DNA of 64,000 bases from Gymnogyps californianus (taxonomy: Eukaryota > Chordata > Aves > Accipitriformes > Cathartidae), in NCBI RefSeq assembly GCF_018139145.2, contig NC_059500.1, positions 28,935,437 through 28,999,436 on the forward strand, written 5' to 3'. A program made the position numbers and the translations under genes. Shown here piece by piece: positions 37,766 through 48,561 of this stretch (positions are counted from its first letter, which is position 1; each line of letters starts with the position of its first letter). A model generated the notes under the pieces. It was given only the letters and a program-made list of their open reading frames with translations, was not told where the DNA came from and did no database searches.

Positions 37766-40700
37766 GTTCTGCCCACTGCACATTGGTATGTGGGAAAGTG
37801 GGGGCCTGGCAAAATGCCAAACCATGTGAAATCTGGAACTGGGAAGAAACAGTCCCCCAAGAAGAAACCCCTGAAACACGCATCCAGTTTTTGGGAATGG
37901 GAAAGATTTTCTGGAAAAGAAGTGGCAGCAGGGAAAACAAGTGTCTGGAATGAAGTCATCTTAGGTTGACTTTAGGAAACGAAACATATGAGCAATCAGA
38001 TGTAATGTTACAGGGAGGAACTAATACTTAATAGCAGTATCTTTTTATTAAATATGCATTTTCAGCCCTTGGGACTGTAGCTCATGAGCCCCAGTTGGCA
38101 AACAGTCTTAAGTATGTTTCCAATATAATTTGTTCTATCTGCTTTAATAATTGATTCTATGTTATGTAAACAAAGGCTCACAAGACTTTTCTGTGCAGAT
38201 TGCAGACAGCCATCTCCTCCTTTTGCAGGTAAGCAAAAGGTATAGAAGTCAGAGGAACTGCTTCTTTAGGCCCACACACTTTGCCTGCTATTTGAGTGCT
38301 GTTGGTGCACACAAATAGGGATGCACAGGAGCTTCAGAGGCAATGTTTCTTTTCCAGAGGTAGCCTGGAGGTGCTTTGCTCTGTGTCTTTATAAAGGGCT
38401 CAGCTGACACAACACATGAAACCAAGACCCATAGAGTCAATGGAAGCCCATTAGACATCTTGGAGAGGTTACTCCTTTTCTAAACCTTCTGCACCTGCCC
38501 AAGTAGAGTGTTTTTGCTCTTCTTTTGTGTCCTTTCTGTCAAGCAGCTGGTATTTTTCCATCTCAGACCTTCTGAAAGCTGTGCCTTCACCAAGAGTGGT
38601 GTCCCATGTGTGAGGGCTGCAATTCCTGCCACGTCCTGTCCTGGCTTAGTTACGCATACAGTTAGGCTCTCCTTGGGATTGCCAGGGGAACATCTACAGA
38701 CTACAGTGTTCTTGTCCTCTAATGAATCCAGGCATGCCCAGCCCTGCTTAAAGCCATCCTTGATCCTTTTCCTGGTGGACGAACATAATCTCCAGGCTTT
38801 GTTGGGCTCTCCTCTCTTCCCACAGGAGGAGAGCTTTCTGATAAGGAATTGGTACTTGTGATTAGTGTGATTCCTGCAGGCTTCCCTGCTCATGGCTTCC
38901 TGTCCAGTGCTTGCCTGGGCTTCTTAACCTGTCCCATACCTAAACAGAAAGTCATAGCAGCTTTGATTGCCCAGGGTAGCACTCTTTTTGCTGAGACAGC
39001 GTACTAAGTGTGTTGTTTTGCTTTGTTTGGCTTAGGAAGTGAAAGCAAAGTGCCCTGTAACTGGTAAGTCACATGTAGGTAGGATAATGCCACTCACCTG
39101 CCATGGCATGGTGGGCCCCAGCAGGTATTTAGGTCCCATGAGAGAGAACAGACCAGACGTGGAGGACCTGAAAGAGTAGCTCCTTGTCTCAGATGACGGA
39201 AACACCACCCCTTGAAATTCAAAAAACCCTGAGGAACTTCTTGCCCTTCTCAAAGGGAGAGATATGCCCAGGGGAGATCACATTCTTCCACAGGCAGCTT
39301 CCATTTGAGTCTCTTGCTTGGTAGAAGCAGCTGCCTTGTGCAAGGCAGGTCAAGCACTGTCTCTGAGAGCATCCAGCAGCTGTGTATGGTCTTACTCACC
39401 ATTTCAGAGGGGAGCGACTCAGAGTGGTTTGGCCACTACTTAGTCTCATGTCAGTCTGAGGTGAAAGGGGGAGACAGAGGACAATTAGAAACATCCCTAT
39501 CAACAGAGAAAGAGTTCCCTGCTGAAACCCCAAGCTGGACAAATTCTCAGAGGCTTTGGTTGTTTACTTTCCTGAAAATGTCCTTTTGATTTTTCTTGAA
39601 AGTTCAACCTTAGAATTCAGGGCCTGTCAGGCAGGGCTCTTAAACAAGGGAAGGCCAGGATTTCTATGCTCTCTTTGGAAAAAGTGCTTAAAGTCAGCTA
39701 AGTTCGAAGCAATGGCTAGATTTTAGCAAGCAGTCTGGTTGACAACGTTTGGAGATGAAGTTAAGGTCTGTGTGGAAGTCTGTTCCATTCTCAGTGCTAC
39801 TGTTGAATGCACAGAGCTAAGAAAGGAGTCAAAAGGAGGTTTGGAAAAAGAGATAATGCAGTAGTGAGTAGGAACACACTGACGTCTGGCAAGTCAAGGA
39901 CATCTGAAAACCATTTCTGCAGAACTAAATTCAGACAGAAAGTAAAAGAGCACCTTTAGATTTAATTGCAGGTGGTGGCTGTGGGCTGGCAGTGACGGGA
40001 GAGAGCCAGTGGGGTCTTTTCCTAGTGTATATCCCCCATATTTGGTGTATTACAAACATGATTGTCACAGGGACTGAAGGGAATACAATCAGCAGGTCTG
40101 CAGTAAGTCAATTCCATGGCTCCTTTGCCTCATGTCCTAGTACATAGCACACTGGCGATGAAGGTAAAGAGGAGGTTGTTGCTATGAGCATGTCTCCTGT
40201 TCCCTGTGCCACACTGTCATTTATCAGCAAGCAGCAGCTTGTCTTTGAAACTTGACAGCCTCCCAAGGGCCACCCAAGGCTTCTGGAGTGGGTGAATCAG
40301 TGGATGACTGAATGCTCACTGTAAAAGACTCATTGGGGCGGGACGGGGGAGGAAGAGATGAATCCCAGCTCTACTGGAGTGAGTGCAATCTCACCTCAGC
40401 AATCTCTCTTCAGATATCGGCAGGGCCTGGACCTGGCAGCGTCCTGTGAATCATAGTAATTTCCTTAAATTTTATGCTATATCAAAAGTAACTAATAAAA
40501 AGAAAGCAGGAAGAAACAAACTGGCCACTCTGCAAACTCTGATTGAACAACAAGATGTGTTTTTATCCCCATTCCTGAGCTTTCTACTTTGCCTTTGGCA
40601 AGGCATTTATTCCCATTTGAACTCAGGTGCCTTTTGGAAGTCTTGGAGTAGGAAGATGCAATAGCTTGTTAGGTGATTCAGCTTCGTCATGTAAGTAACT

Positions 40701-41825
40701 TGCTGCTTGGGAATGCACCTGTGCTTCTAATAATCAGGATCAGAATGTCTGGGATCTATGGAGTGCAGGTCAACAGAAGGTGGTCTACAAATAACTGCAA
40801 GACTTGTTGGGTCTGAGGAGCACATGGACACACACTACTCCCACATACAAATGCCCTGAGGCAAGCAAACAAAAAAGGACTGAAAACAGAGTAATAAATG
40901 GAGATTCATTGCTTAGCCTCCTTTGCTCTTATGGACGTTTGCTTGAAATAGTTATAGAGGACATGCTTTTAGGATTCAAAATTTTATAAAACGATACATA
41001 TTTTACTAGCATTCAGCTGTGTTACTGTGCTCATGGAAAATTCAACAACCAGAAAAAACTTTTTCTGTCATTACTGTTTTGTATAGAAAACAAACAAGAG
41101 TTGTCATACTCTCTTTGTAAAGAATACTTTTCACATCCATAAACTATTTTCTTTTCTTTGAAAGATGATTTTTCCAGAAAAAATATTTCTTGAAAAATCA
41201 AAATTCTAATACCTCCTATACACTTCCTACATGGCCTTTACATGAAAAACACCACAATTTCCTCAGAGAATCTTCATCACTTTTCAGCCCCTATCTTCTG
41301 TAGTTTAGAGCAACAGTTTGACTATTTATTAGCAATAATAATACAAGGTTGCTAAGAAAAGCAAATTCAGGTTTTTCTAAGCATTAAAAGAGTATTTTAA
41401 CTCTTTATTTCATTTTAAGAAGATATATATGTTTGAATCAATCTATTTTAAGTTTTATTTTTAAATTTCCAAAAGGCAACAGTTGTTCCTGGGTGCCCCA
41501 TAAAAAAGAAGGATTTTTTTTTTTTTTCGCATTTAGGTTTATTTAGTGAGGGAGCTCTTGGTGGATTTCCCCCCCCACCATGTATTTCTGCATCATATAT
41601 TTCTGCTCTTATATTCACTTTAAAACCCTGCCTTCGCTTTCTGAGTCTTTGCTAAAACAGGAAGGAAGAAAGCTGTACAATGGACAAAACACAACAAGTG
41701 ATGAGCTATTTACCAAGGAGTTTGGCAGATCCTAGTGAAGTGTTGAGTAACTCTTTCCTAGGCATACGTTCTTATTAAGACTCTTTGTAGCTTCTTTGCT
41801 TTAGCATCAAATGGCTTGCTTTTGG
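37766..41825. other. intergenic or intronic sequence, nothing assignable
   Basis: No gene recognised. A 137-codon ATG-initiated minus-strand frame (38893-38480) has no domain likeness. A T14-class homopolymer lies near 41514-41527 and a C8 run near 41571. CTTTGGCAAGGCATTTATTCCC near 40592 faintly recalls MIR. Confidence 0.5.
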
Positions 41826-41910
41826 TTTGTCACTTAATTAGCACTACAATCTATAAATTGTTATTGGATAATTACAATGTTTAATTAACTATCTAATTGA
41901 AAAGGTGTAT
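41826..41910. promoter_or_regulatory. cluster of homeodomain TAAT cores, enhancer-like candidate
   Basis: Within 70 bp there are four TAATTA/TAATTG-type cores: CTTAATTAGC, GATAATTAC, TTAATTAAC and TCTAATTGA, plus an inverted CCAAT (TTATTGGA). Such clusters occur in conserved enhancers but also by chance in AT-rich DNA. Conservation data would decide. Confidence 0.25.
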
Positions 41911-42707
41911 AAGGTCTGTAACCCTTGGGAAGGAAGGTTTAGGTTGCAAAACCTTTTCAGTAAGAGTAGTCCACTTAATTATCTACTGTTAAAACCTTCA
42001 CCAATAAAAAAGCTACTTGCTAAATGAGGACTGAAGAATGAGGTTTTTTCCTGAAGGAAAGGGAAATTATCCTTATCTGCAGGCCTCACGAGGGGGCAAT
42101 TTTGTTTCTTTTCAAAGTCTCTGCCTTCCATCAGAGACAGGACAGTGAATTACAGTGCCATGGGCCTGTCCCATGTCCGTCCCTCTGTCTAGAAGACAAT
42201 GGATTGTCTGTCTCTGGACATTTAGGTGTGAGGTAACCACAAGAACAAAACCACACCACCAGTGACACAAACTTTAGGTTTTTATTGTGTGATGCATAAA
42301 GCAGGTTGTTAGCAATTTCTCTTCTAAGACTGCTATTCTGTCATAGACACACATACAACTGTCTAGGTCCCTGCCCCTCCAGTCCAGGCTACACTGACAC
42401 CACAGACCCAGGGGAACTCGACAGTTATGATGACCCTCTGACATGCTCGGACGTTGCTCGGCAGCTTAGCTGCTGCACACAGTGGCTGCACCATGGGAAC
42501 AGCCTTTTGCATGATGCTGAAGGTCTGTGTTTGCATGTTGCCCACTAGAGAGGCTCTTGTTTTCACTGGGTGTTGCTTTCTAACTTAGACGGTGGGCATT
42601 GGCCTCCAGAAGTTGCTTCTTCTGTGAAATCTTCTACTCATAACTGGGTTAAAAAATGATCATCTGGCTGTATCCTTGAAAAAATGGGTGAAACTTCCAG
42701 ATTCATG
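41911..42707. other. intergenic or intronic sequence, nothing assignable
   Basis: No gene, RNA or interspersed repeat recognised. Confidence 0.5.
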
Positions 42708-42712
42708 AGCAT
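42708..42712. repeat. left target-site duplication (AGCAT) of the mini-LTR
   Basis: AGCAT directly precedes the TG terminus at 42713 and is repeated exactly after the CA terminus at 42768-42772. Confidence 0.75.
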
Positions 42713-42767
42713 TGTCACGGTTTAACCCCAGCCAGCAGCTAAGCACCACACAGCCAAAACCAGGACA
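42713..42767 (-). mobile_element. 55-bp mini-LTR, family A, both termini kept
   Basis: The first 43 bp (TGTCACGGTTTAACCCC ... CACCACACAGCC) match the antisense U5 end of the family A LTR also seen at 7727 and, inverted, at 48691. They are joined directly to AAAACCAGGACA, which is the antisense U3 terminus of the same LTR (TGTCCTGGTTT in sense). About 540 bp of a normal 593-bp copy are absent, including TATA box, poly(A) signal and R. The element is bounded by TG and CA and flanked by a perfect 5-bp direct repeat AGCAT. It is either a full solo LTR that later lost its centre in one deletion, or a deleted form that was itself inserted. Confidence 0.85.
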
Positions 42768-42772
42768 AGCAT
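42768..42772. repeat. right target-site duplication (AGCAT) of the mini-LTR
   Basis: Exact repeat of 42708-42712, abutting the ACA terminus of the 55-bp element. Confidence 0.75.
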
Positions 42773-43739
42773 GTATCCTTAAATTATTTCCTTGATTTTC
42801 TTGGGCCACATTTCCAATTTTTTTGAACAGTGCAAAAAGAAAAATTTACATTTCTAAACATAGCAAGATTAGGTTCTTACTTAATCCCATAAATCTAGGA
42901 GCTGGGACTTTAAAGAAAAAAAATAAAAAACATGAGACCTATAGTAAAGTGGTGAGAAATTAAAGGCCCATCTACAGCTCCCCAAAAGCATAGGGATATT
43001 GTCCACCTTACTGGTCTACAGACAAATCTTGTTGCCTAGATCAAAGTTCTTAGGGCAAGATTTTCACTAAAGACATGCACTCTGTTGTTAAAATTAATTA
43101 GATCTTTTTTCTGGATGAGAATCCTAACTTTTATTGTGATACCCAAGCATTTAGCTTCTCTAAATTGCTGAGTTTTACACCTCTGGGAGTAATGGATTAT
43201 TTTGTTCTGGTGGCAAAACCAGAAATATTGAAAAATAATTATTTTCTGGGCAATATATGAATTTTCTTCATCATAAACTGTACTATTCTATTTCCTTTTT
43301 GTGAGTATTCAACACTATTTTCCTGGTACCTCTTCCTCCACTCAGATTTATTTTAAAGACAAAATTGGTATGTCAAAATCTGGAACGTGTTTTTTACAAA
43401 ATGAGCAAAATAGTACAATGATAATTTCAGCCAAATTCATAATGTAATTTCAAACTGCACTTCACAAAAATTCTCAGAAAAGTTATGCATCCGTAAAAGC
43501 GTACTTTGCAGTGAATTCTTTCTTTACAAAATGTTGCCCAGCTGTACTCTGTGCTCTCCGACTTTAGTAAGGGAGCCTAGAGTCATCAACACTGCTGTAA
43601 ATTGGAACAGTTATTCAGATATGTGATTTCACTGAGGCTTACAGTGCAAGAACAGGGTCATGGCAGAGCAGTGCAGGGACACAAGGACATCCAGCTAATG
43701 AGGCAGGGAGGGGGTTTGTAACCCCATGAGTCACCTATA
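42773..43739. other. intergenic or intronic sequence, nothing assignable
   Basis: AT-rich. No gene or repeat recognised. Confidence 0.5.
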
Positions 43740-44545
43740 AATCTGCAGCAGCACATCATTGCTTACTAACTTAAAAATGCTGTTGTGGAAAATGCATTAC
43801 CTCAACGATGAGAACAATAAAAGTTATTAATGGCAGTTCCTTGTATGTCCTTAAGGGCAAATCTCTTATTCCGTGATGCCTAGGTATGCAAACATGGTTT
43901 TGCGAGGAGGCATCTCTGTGGCACTCTAAAGTGCTGGAAAGGGTGTGAAATAACAGTGTTTCCTCAGGAGGAGTTTTGGGGTGGCCTGCTCACCTGGGCT
44001 CACCTTGACATCAGCTCTGCAGCATGTCCCCTTTCTGCACTCTCTTTTCCCACCTTGGTACTTCTGTTCAGGAAACAGAGTATGTCACATGTGTCCCTGA
44101 GATGATGTATTACATGAGATAATACAAATCAAGCATTTACACATAGCATAAGAGGAATGAGCTAGCCCCTGGAAGAGTTATTTGCATAGAGCTGGGGTCT
44201 CAACTGTGAAAATCACTAAGTGATTACGTCTAATTATTTCGCTATTTAGGTGTTCAAATTTGGACGTAAACTCATCAGCAGACCTGGGAGTAAAGTAATG
44301 CTTTGTACGGGAACAAAGTCATTCCCAAATGCAATGGCAAAACAATGGGCTGCAAAAGCCATTGTGGGGTGTACCAGGCATTCACTTAGGGCCTTTCCCC
44401 AGGCAGAACTGGAATACTCTGCCAAAATTTTACCCCTGTCCCGTGCTTATCTATTCTCAAATGTTTCTGTGATGTCAGAGGGAGCACGAATAGTGTATAT
44501 TTTCTTCTAAAGAGGAAATCTGAAATGAGGAGTTATTTGCATGCT
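43740..44545. promoter_or_regulatory. candidate regulatory region with two POU octamers
   Basis: Two exact POU octamers ATTTGCAT (44180-44187 and 44535-44542) lie in the same orientation inside an identical 13-mer GAGTTATTTGCAT, 355 bp apart. Between and before them are homeodomain-like GTGATTACG and CTAATTATT (about 44220-44238) and AAAGTTATTAATGG (about 43822). SOX/POU/homeobox combinations are common in neural or pluripotency enhancers, but no gene next to it is known from this window. The function is inference. Confidence 0.3.
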
Positions 44546-47500
44546 GCGTATTGTCCTTATTTAGGAAAGGCTTGAATAAAACTGGCTTATTTGTTTTGAT
44601 ATGTTGTACTTGTAGCTTTTATAGAGAGGCAAAGAAGGGAAAAAGAAAGCAAGAGAAGGAAAATTGCTGTGGAGTGACTGTAGTCATATTAGTCAAACTG
44701 GAGTTCATAGGAGATTTGTGTATATACCTGGATGAAGAATCTTCTCTTCAAATTGATTTAAGGGAAAAGCATTAAATCACACAAAATTAGAAATGTGGAA
44801 ATGGCTTAAGTTGCAATCTTTGTCTATTTGATATATTTTTTTCTTTTTAAAAACAGAAACCTTATGTTATATCAGACAGAGTGAAAGCTAACTTAATATA
44901 TTCCCTTGGAAATCCAAGGGGTATAATTTGGCTGCTGTAAAACCCCACAGATGGTGAAATATATTTTATAATGTCATTTGAATGAACTCATTCATTGTTT
45001 TATGTAAGGTAGAGAAACCTCAGAAACAATGGTAAATAGCATGTAATTTATTAAATGAAAGAATCACTTAGGGTTCTGTGGCCAGGGCATAGGTGAAGTT
45101 CATGATCTCTGGTGGCACTGGCAAGCTTATATGTGCTTAACCACAACACATCAGCCTATCAGGGTGTGGTGCATATGGCAAAGAGCATCATACTGGGATA
45201 GAGGCCACTAAGGCCACTTCAGCTTGGGGGCTACTGTTGTCTGTCTCTCTCCTTTGAAGTTGCTTCCACCACTTCTCCTGGCTCTGTAAGGCTGCATCTG
45301 CATTGCCATGTAGAATATTCCCTCCAGGCACCCTTGTGGCAAAATGGTTCCCTTGTCACTCGCTGACCAACTATAGAAGTGGGGTTTCTGGCATTACGGT
45401 TCCTGGTATTATTCAGGGGAAGCTTTAGGGCACTTGGAGCTTGGAAATCCTGCCTCCGCAAAGTCCATTCACAGCAATATCAATAAGCCCTAGTTCTTGT
45501 CAGCCTCCAGCTTTGCTATTTGCCCTTCAGATGCTGATATGCAACATCAAAAGTGACCAGCGTTCTCCCTTGACAGTAGCACTATGTTCTTCCTACAAGG
45601 TCTTGGATGTTGCCCATTGCTAGAGGAGATAAGATCTATGTTCCTCACAAGCATGAACTTATGCTCTCCAAGAGAAACAATTATGTGTGCCAGGATCCCG
45701 GCAGTCTGGAATTCAGGTTGTTTCTGGGACCCTATGAAAAAGAACTCGGTGGATGCTTGTCTGATTTTCCTCCATAGGTAATACTGTAATACTGGACAAG
45801 GTGGTCCATCAAGAATCTAGGAGCATTATGATTACAGTGAAGGATCTGCCATGACTTCCCCAAAAGACTGGACAGACACTGGCTGTCAACTTCTCTTGCT
45901 ACATTCTTCCAACATTGAACTACTTCCTTGCAAGAAAAGGACAGGTTCTCAGCTTGCCCAGGGGATTTCTTCCCTGTGGAAATCTGGACCAGAAAGATAA
46001 TGAGCAAAGCACGTGGCTGAACAAAGATATGAACCCATATTCTTGAGTATGAAGCTGCCAGACAAACCTCACACCAACTTCTCCTTCCTTTAACAAGTGT
46101 AATGTAAATTAAAATTATATATTTTATTAGAATTATGTATGTATTTATATACACCTTAAATCATGTGGCCTCATTCTGAACCCTCGTAGTGTGAGGAGCT
46201 GGGCTAATTGCTGCAGAATCAGCTCAAAGTCACCTTGGTAGCAGAGTTATAGTTCACTGTTACAAACACGATGTTCATCCTTGTTCTGCTGTCCTCACTG
46301 CTTCAGATCTGTCTTCCCTTAGAAGTGGAGAAAAAGAGAAATTCCAAAAAGCATGAAAGTGCAATATGCTTTTTAGCATATGACAGTACTGCAGAGAGAC
46401 AACACAATAGCAGTAGGACGCAGTTTTCCTGATACTTCTGTGGTATGATACTGTTGGTGACCTGCGGTAACAATTGCTGAATCCTAGTGGTAAAATCACT
46501 GCTGCCTGGTGCAAATCCAAGTAAGATTGTGCAGTATGGTGTCTCTAAACTTGCCCATTTATGTGACTGAGCATGGACTGGAGGACAGTCACTGTGGCTT
46601 GTTGAATCATACATTCCTTGCAAATCTAAGTTGTAACGTAATCACGTCCTCACTTTTGTCAGACATTTATGCCCACAGATAGATCCTCTTTGGTACAACA
46701 TGGCCATGGTTGTTTACACTGCCATGGGTTGTTACATATTGTTTTGACTTTTATTCTTCCCTGTAAGAGTCCCTAGGGTGGGGGGATTGTTTTTTTGCTT
46801 GTTTTCAGTTTTTGTAATGCCCTGCTTAGTGATTAGGTAGTGAGGCTCAATGGGAAAGACTAACTAGGGTGACTTTTTATAGCTGCTGAATATCTAGGAC
46901 AACCTGTATCACACCAGTCTCAGGCTCAGGAAACACAGGGACATTTTTAGCTTCAGTTCATAGCCTAAAAATGACTGGATGTCCTTCAATTCAATAGCAG
47001 TTTTCAAACCTAGTAGAAAATCAGAAAGAAATAGGAATCAGGATGATTGTTTTGCATCCTGACTTAGGCAATGAACAGCAGTGGATGCATCCTGATTCAC
47101 ATGGGGTTTTTATTTCTCTTAGAAATCAACACCCTGCATTATCCACACTACGTATATTTTTGATCCTCACCTCCGATCCGGGGTGAACCAAGTTGTTATG
47201 TAGCTGGGAATCCTGGCATAGTTTGAGCCAGCAGGCTCCAGACATACAAGATAGATGCACCTCATATTGTACTCCGTTCCTTCAGTTCACTACTAGCATC
47301 GCTGGGTAGTTCAGCAGACCTTGTACCTTCCTGGGAACCCTGTGCATTATACCATATGCAATAACATGCGCCTTGTCCTCAGTTACATGGTGTGACAGTA
47401 CATTATAAGAAAAGGCTTTTGTTTGTACACCATCACTGAACAGGCACAGGCAGTCTCCTGGGGCCAAGAAGAGACCATGTCCCTGGTCACTATTTACTTT

Positions 47501-47794
47501 TGACACTTGTGTGTTTGTGTTACCAGGAGGACTTCATGGGAGCAATAGAGAAGACAACTGAAAACTGGCACGATGTGGCTTTACAAATACCATTGAGTGT
47601 TGCTGATTCAGCCTTCCAGAAAAGAAGGCAGCACCTCTCTAGGACAAATACAGGACAGACATCTGTGTTTGGGACAGTGTTGCGGAGCCACAGTACTACT
47701 GAGAGATGAGTGGTACAAAGTAGTGACCACTAGGCCTGTGATCTTTACTAGAGTTTTACATCAGTAAACTCCTTTACATCCTCCTTTTTAGAGG
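44546..47794. other. intergenic or intronic sequence, nothing assignable
   Basis: No gene recognised. A perfect CCCTTGG-AAAT-CCAAGGG hairpin lies at 44903-44920. A 140-codon frame on the minus strand at 46154-45732 has no domain likeness. Confidence 0.5.
44903..44920. repeat. perfect 7-bp inverted repeat with 4-bp loop
   Basis: CCCTTGG, AAAT, CCAAGGG. It would form a short DNA or RNA hairpin. There is no T run after it and no nearby gene, so it is not called a terminator. Confidence 0.6.
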
Positions 47795-48362
47795 ATGCAT
47801 AGAGCTCTGCCTAGGGGTGGATGATGAGCCAAATGAGAGCTTATGAGTAAGGATTAAAGAGCAGTCCAGTATGGGTGACATTGTAGTGAGTGTCTCTTAT
47901 AGGCTGCCTGACCAGGATGAACAAGTGGATGAGGTCTTCTACAGACTGCTAAAAGTAGCTTCATGTTTTTAGGTCTTGGTCCTCATGGGGGACTTTAACC
48001 ACCCCACTATCTGCCCTGCACAGCAGGGCATAAGCAATCTAGGACGTTTCTGGAGAACATCAATGACAACTTCCTGACACAAGTGATAGAGGAGCCAGTG
48101 TCCTGGTTTCTGCTGGGACAGAGTTAACTCTCTTCTTAGTAGCTGGTACAGTGCTGTGTTTTGGATTTAGTGTGAGAATAATGTTGATAACGCCCTGATG
48201 TTTTAGTTGTTGCTAAGTAGCGCTTATCTTAAGCCAAGGACTTTTCAGTTTCCCATGCTCTGCCAGCAAGCAGGTGTGCAAGAAGCTGGGAGGGAGCATA
48301 GCCAGGGCAGCTGACCTGAACTAGCCAAAAGAATATTCCATACCATGGAACATCATGCCCAG

Positions 48363-48370
48363 TATATAAA
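48363..48370 (+). promoter_or_regulatory. TATA box of the family A LTR
   Basis: TATATAAA, 264 bp from the start of the LTR. Transcription would begin about 25-30 bp to the right, near the GGAGTTGGCCTGGAGGGGCGG stretch. The homologous box in the 7727 copy is at 8028-8034 on the minus strand. Confidence 0.7.
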
Positions 48371-48481
48371 CATGGGGGAGTTGGCCTGGAGGGGCGGATT
48401 GCGGCTCTGGCATTGGTCAGCGGGTGGTGAGCAATTGTATTGTGCATCACTGGTTTTTTTCCCCTCTTCTTTTTTTTGTTA

Positions 48482-48545
48482 TATTCCTTTTATTACTATT
48501 ATTATTATTATTAATTTAATTATTATTATTGTTAGTATTATATTT
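48482..48545. repeat. ATT trinucleotide microsatellite in the LTR
   Basis: Imperfect (ATT)n interrupted by AATTTAATT and GTTAGT. The 7727 copy lacks it at the matching place, so it expanded in this copy or lineage. Confidence 0.85.
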
Positions 48546-48555
48546 TACTTCAGTT

Positions 48556-48561
48556 ATTAAA
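48556..48561 (+). terminator. ATTAAA poly(A)-type signal of the family A LTR
   Basis: ATTAAA is followed by CTGTTCCTATCTCAACC. The same ATTAAACTGT context occurs on the minus strand in the 7727 copy, which supports it as the R-region polyadenylation signal. Confidence 0.6.

Noticed and set aside
38480..38893. 137-codon ATG frame on the minus strand
   Set aside because: Basic, cysteine-containing but without any known motif; no supporting signals; likely chance.
40535..40650. MIR-like fragment around CTTTGGCAAGGCATTTATTCCC
   Set aside because: The match is a single short box without the neighbouring boxes.
44903..44920. Hairpin as a transcription terminator
   Set aside because: Eukaryotic context, no T run, no gene upstream.
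47500..47794. Upstream extension of the CR1 copy
   Set aside because: No CR1 words could be recognised left of about 47795, so the 5' limit was set there.
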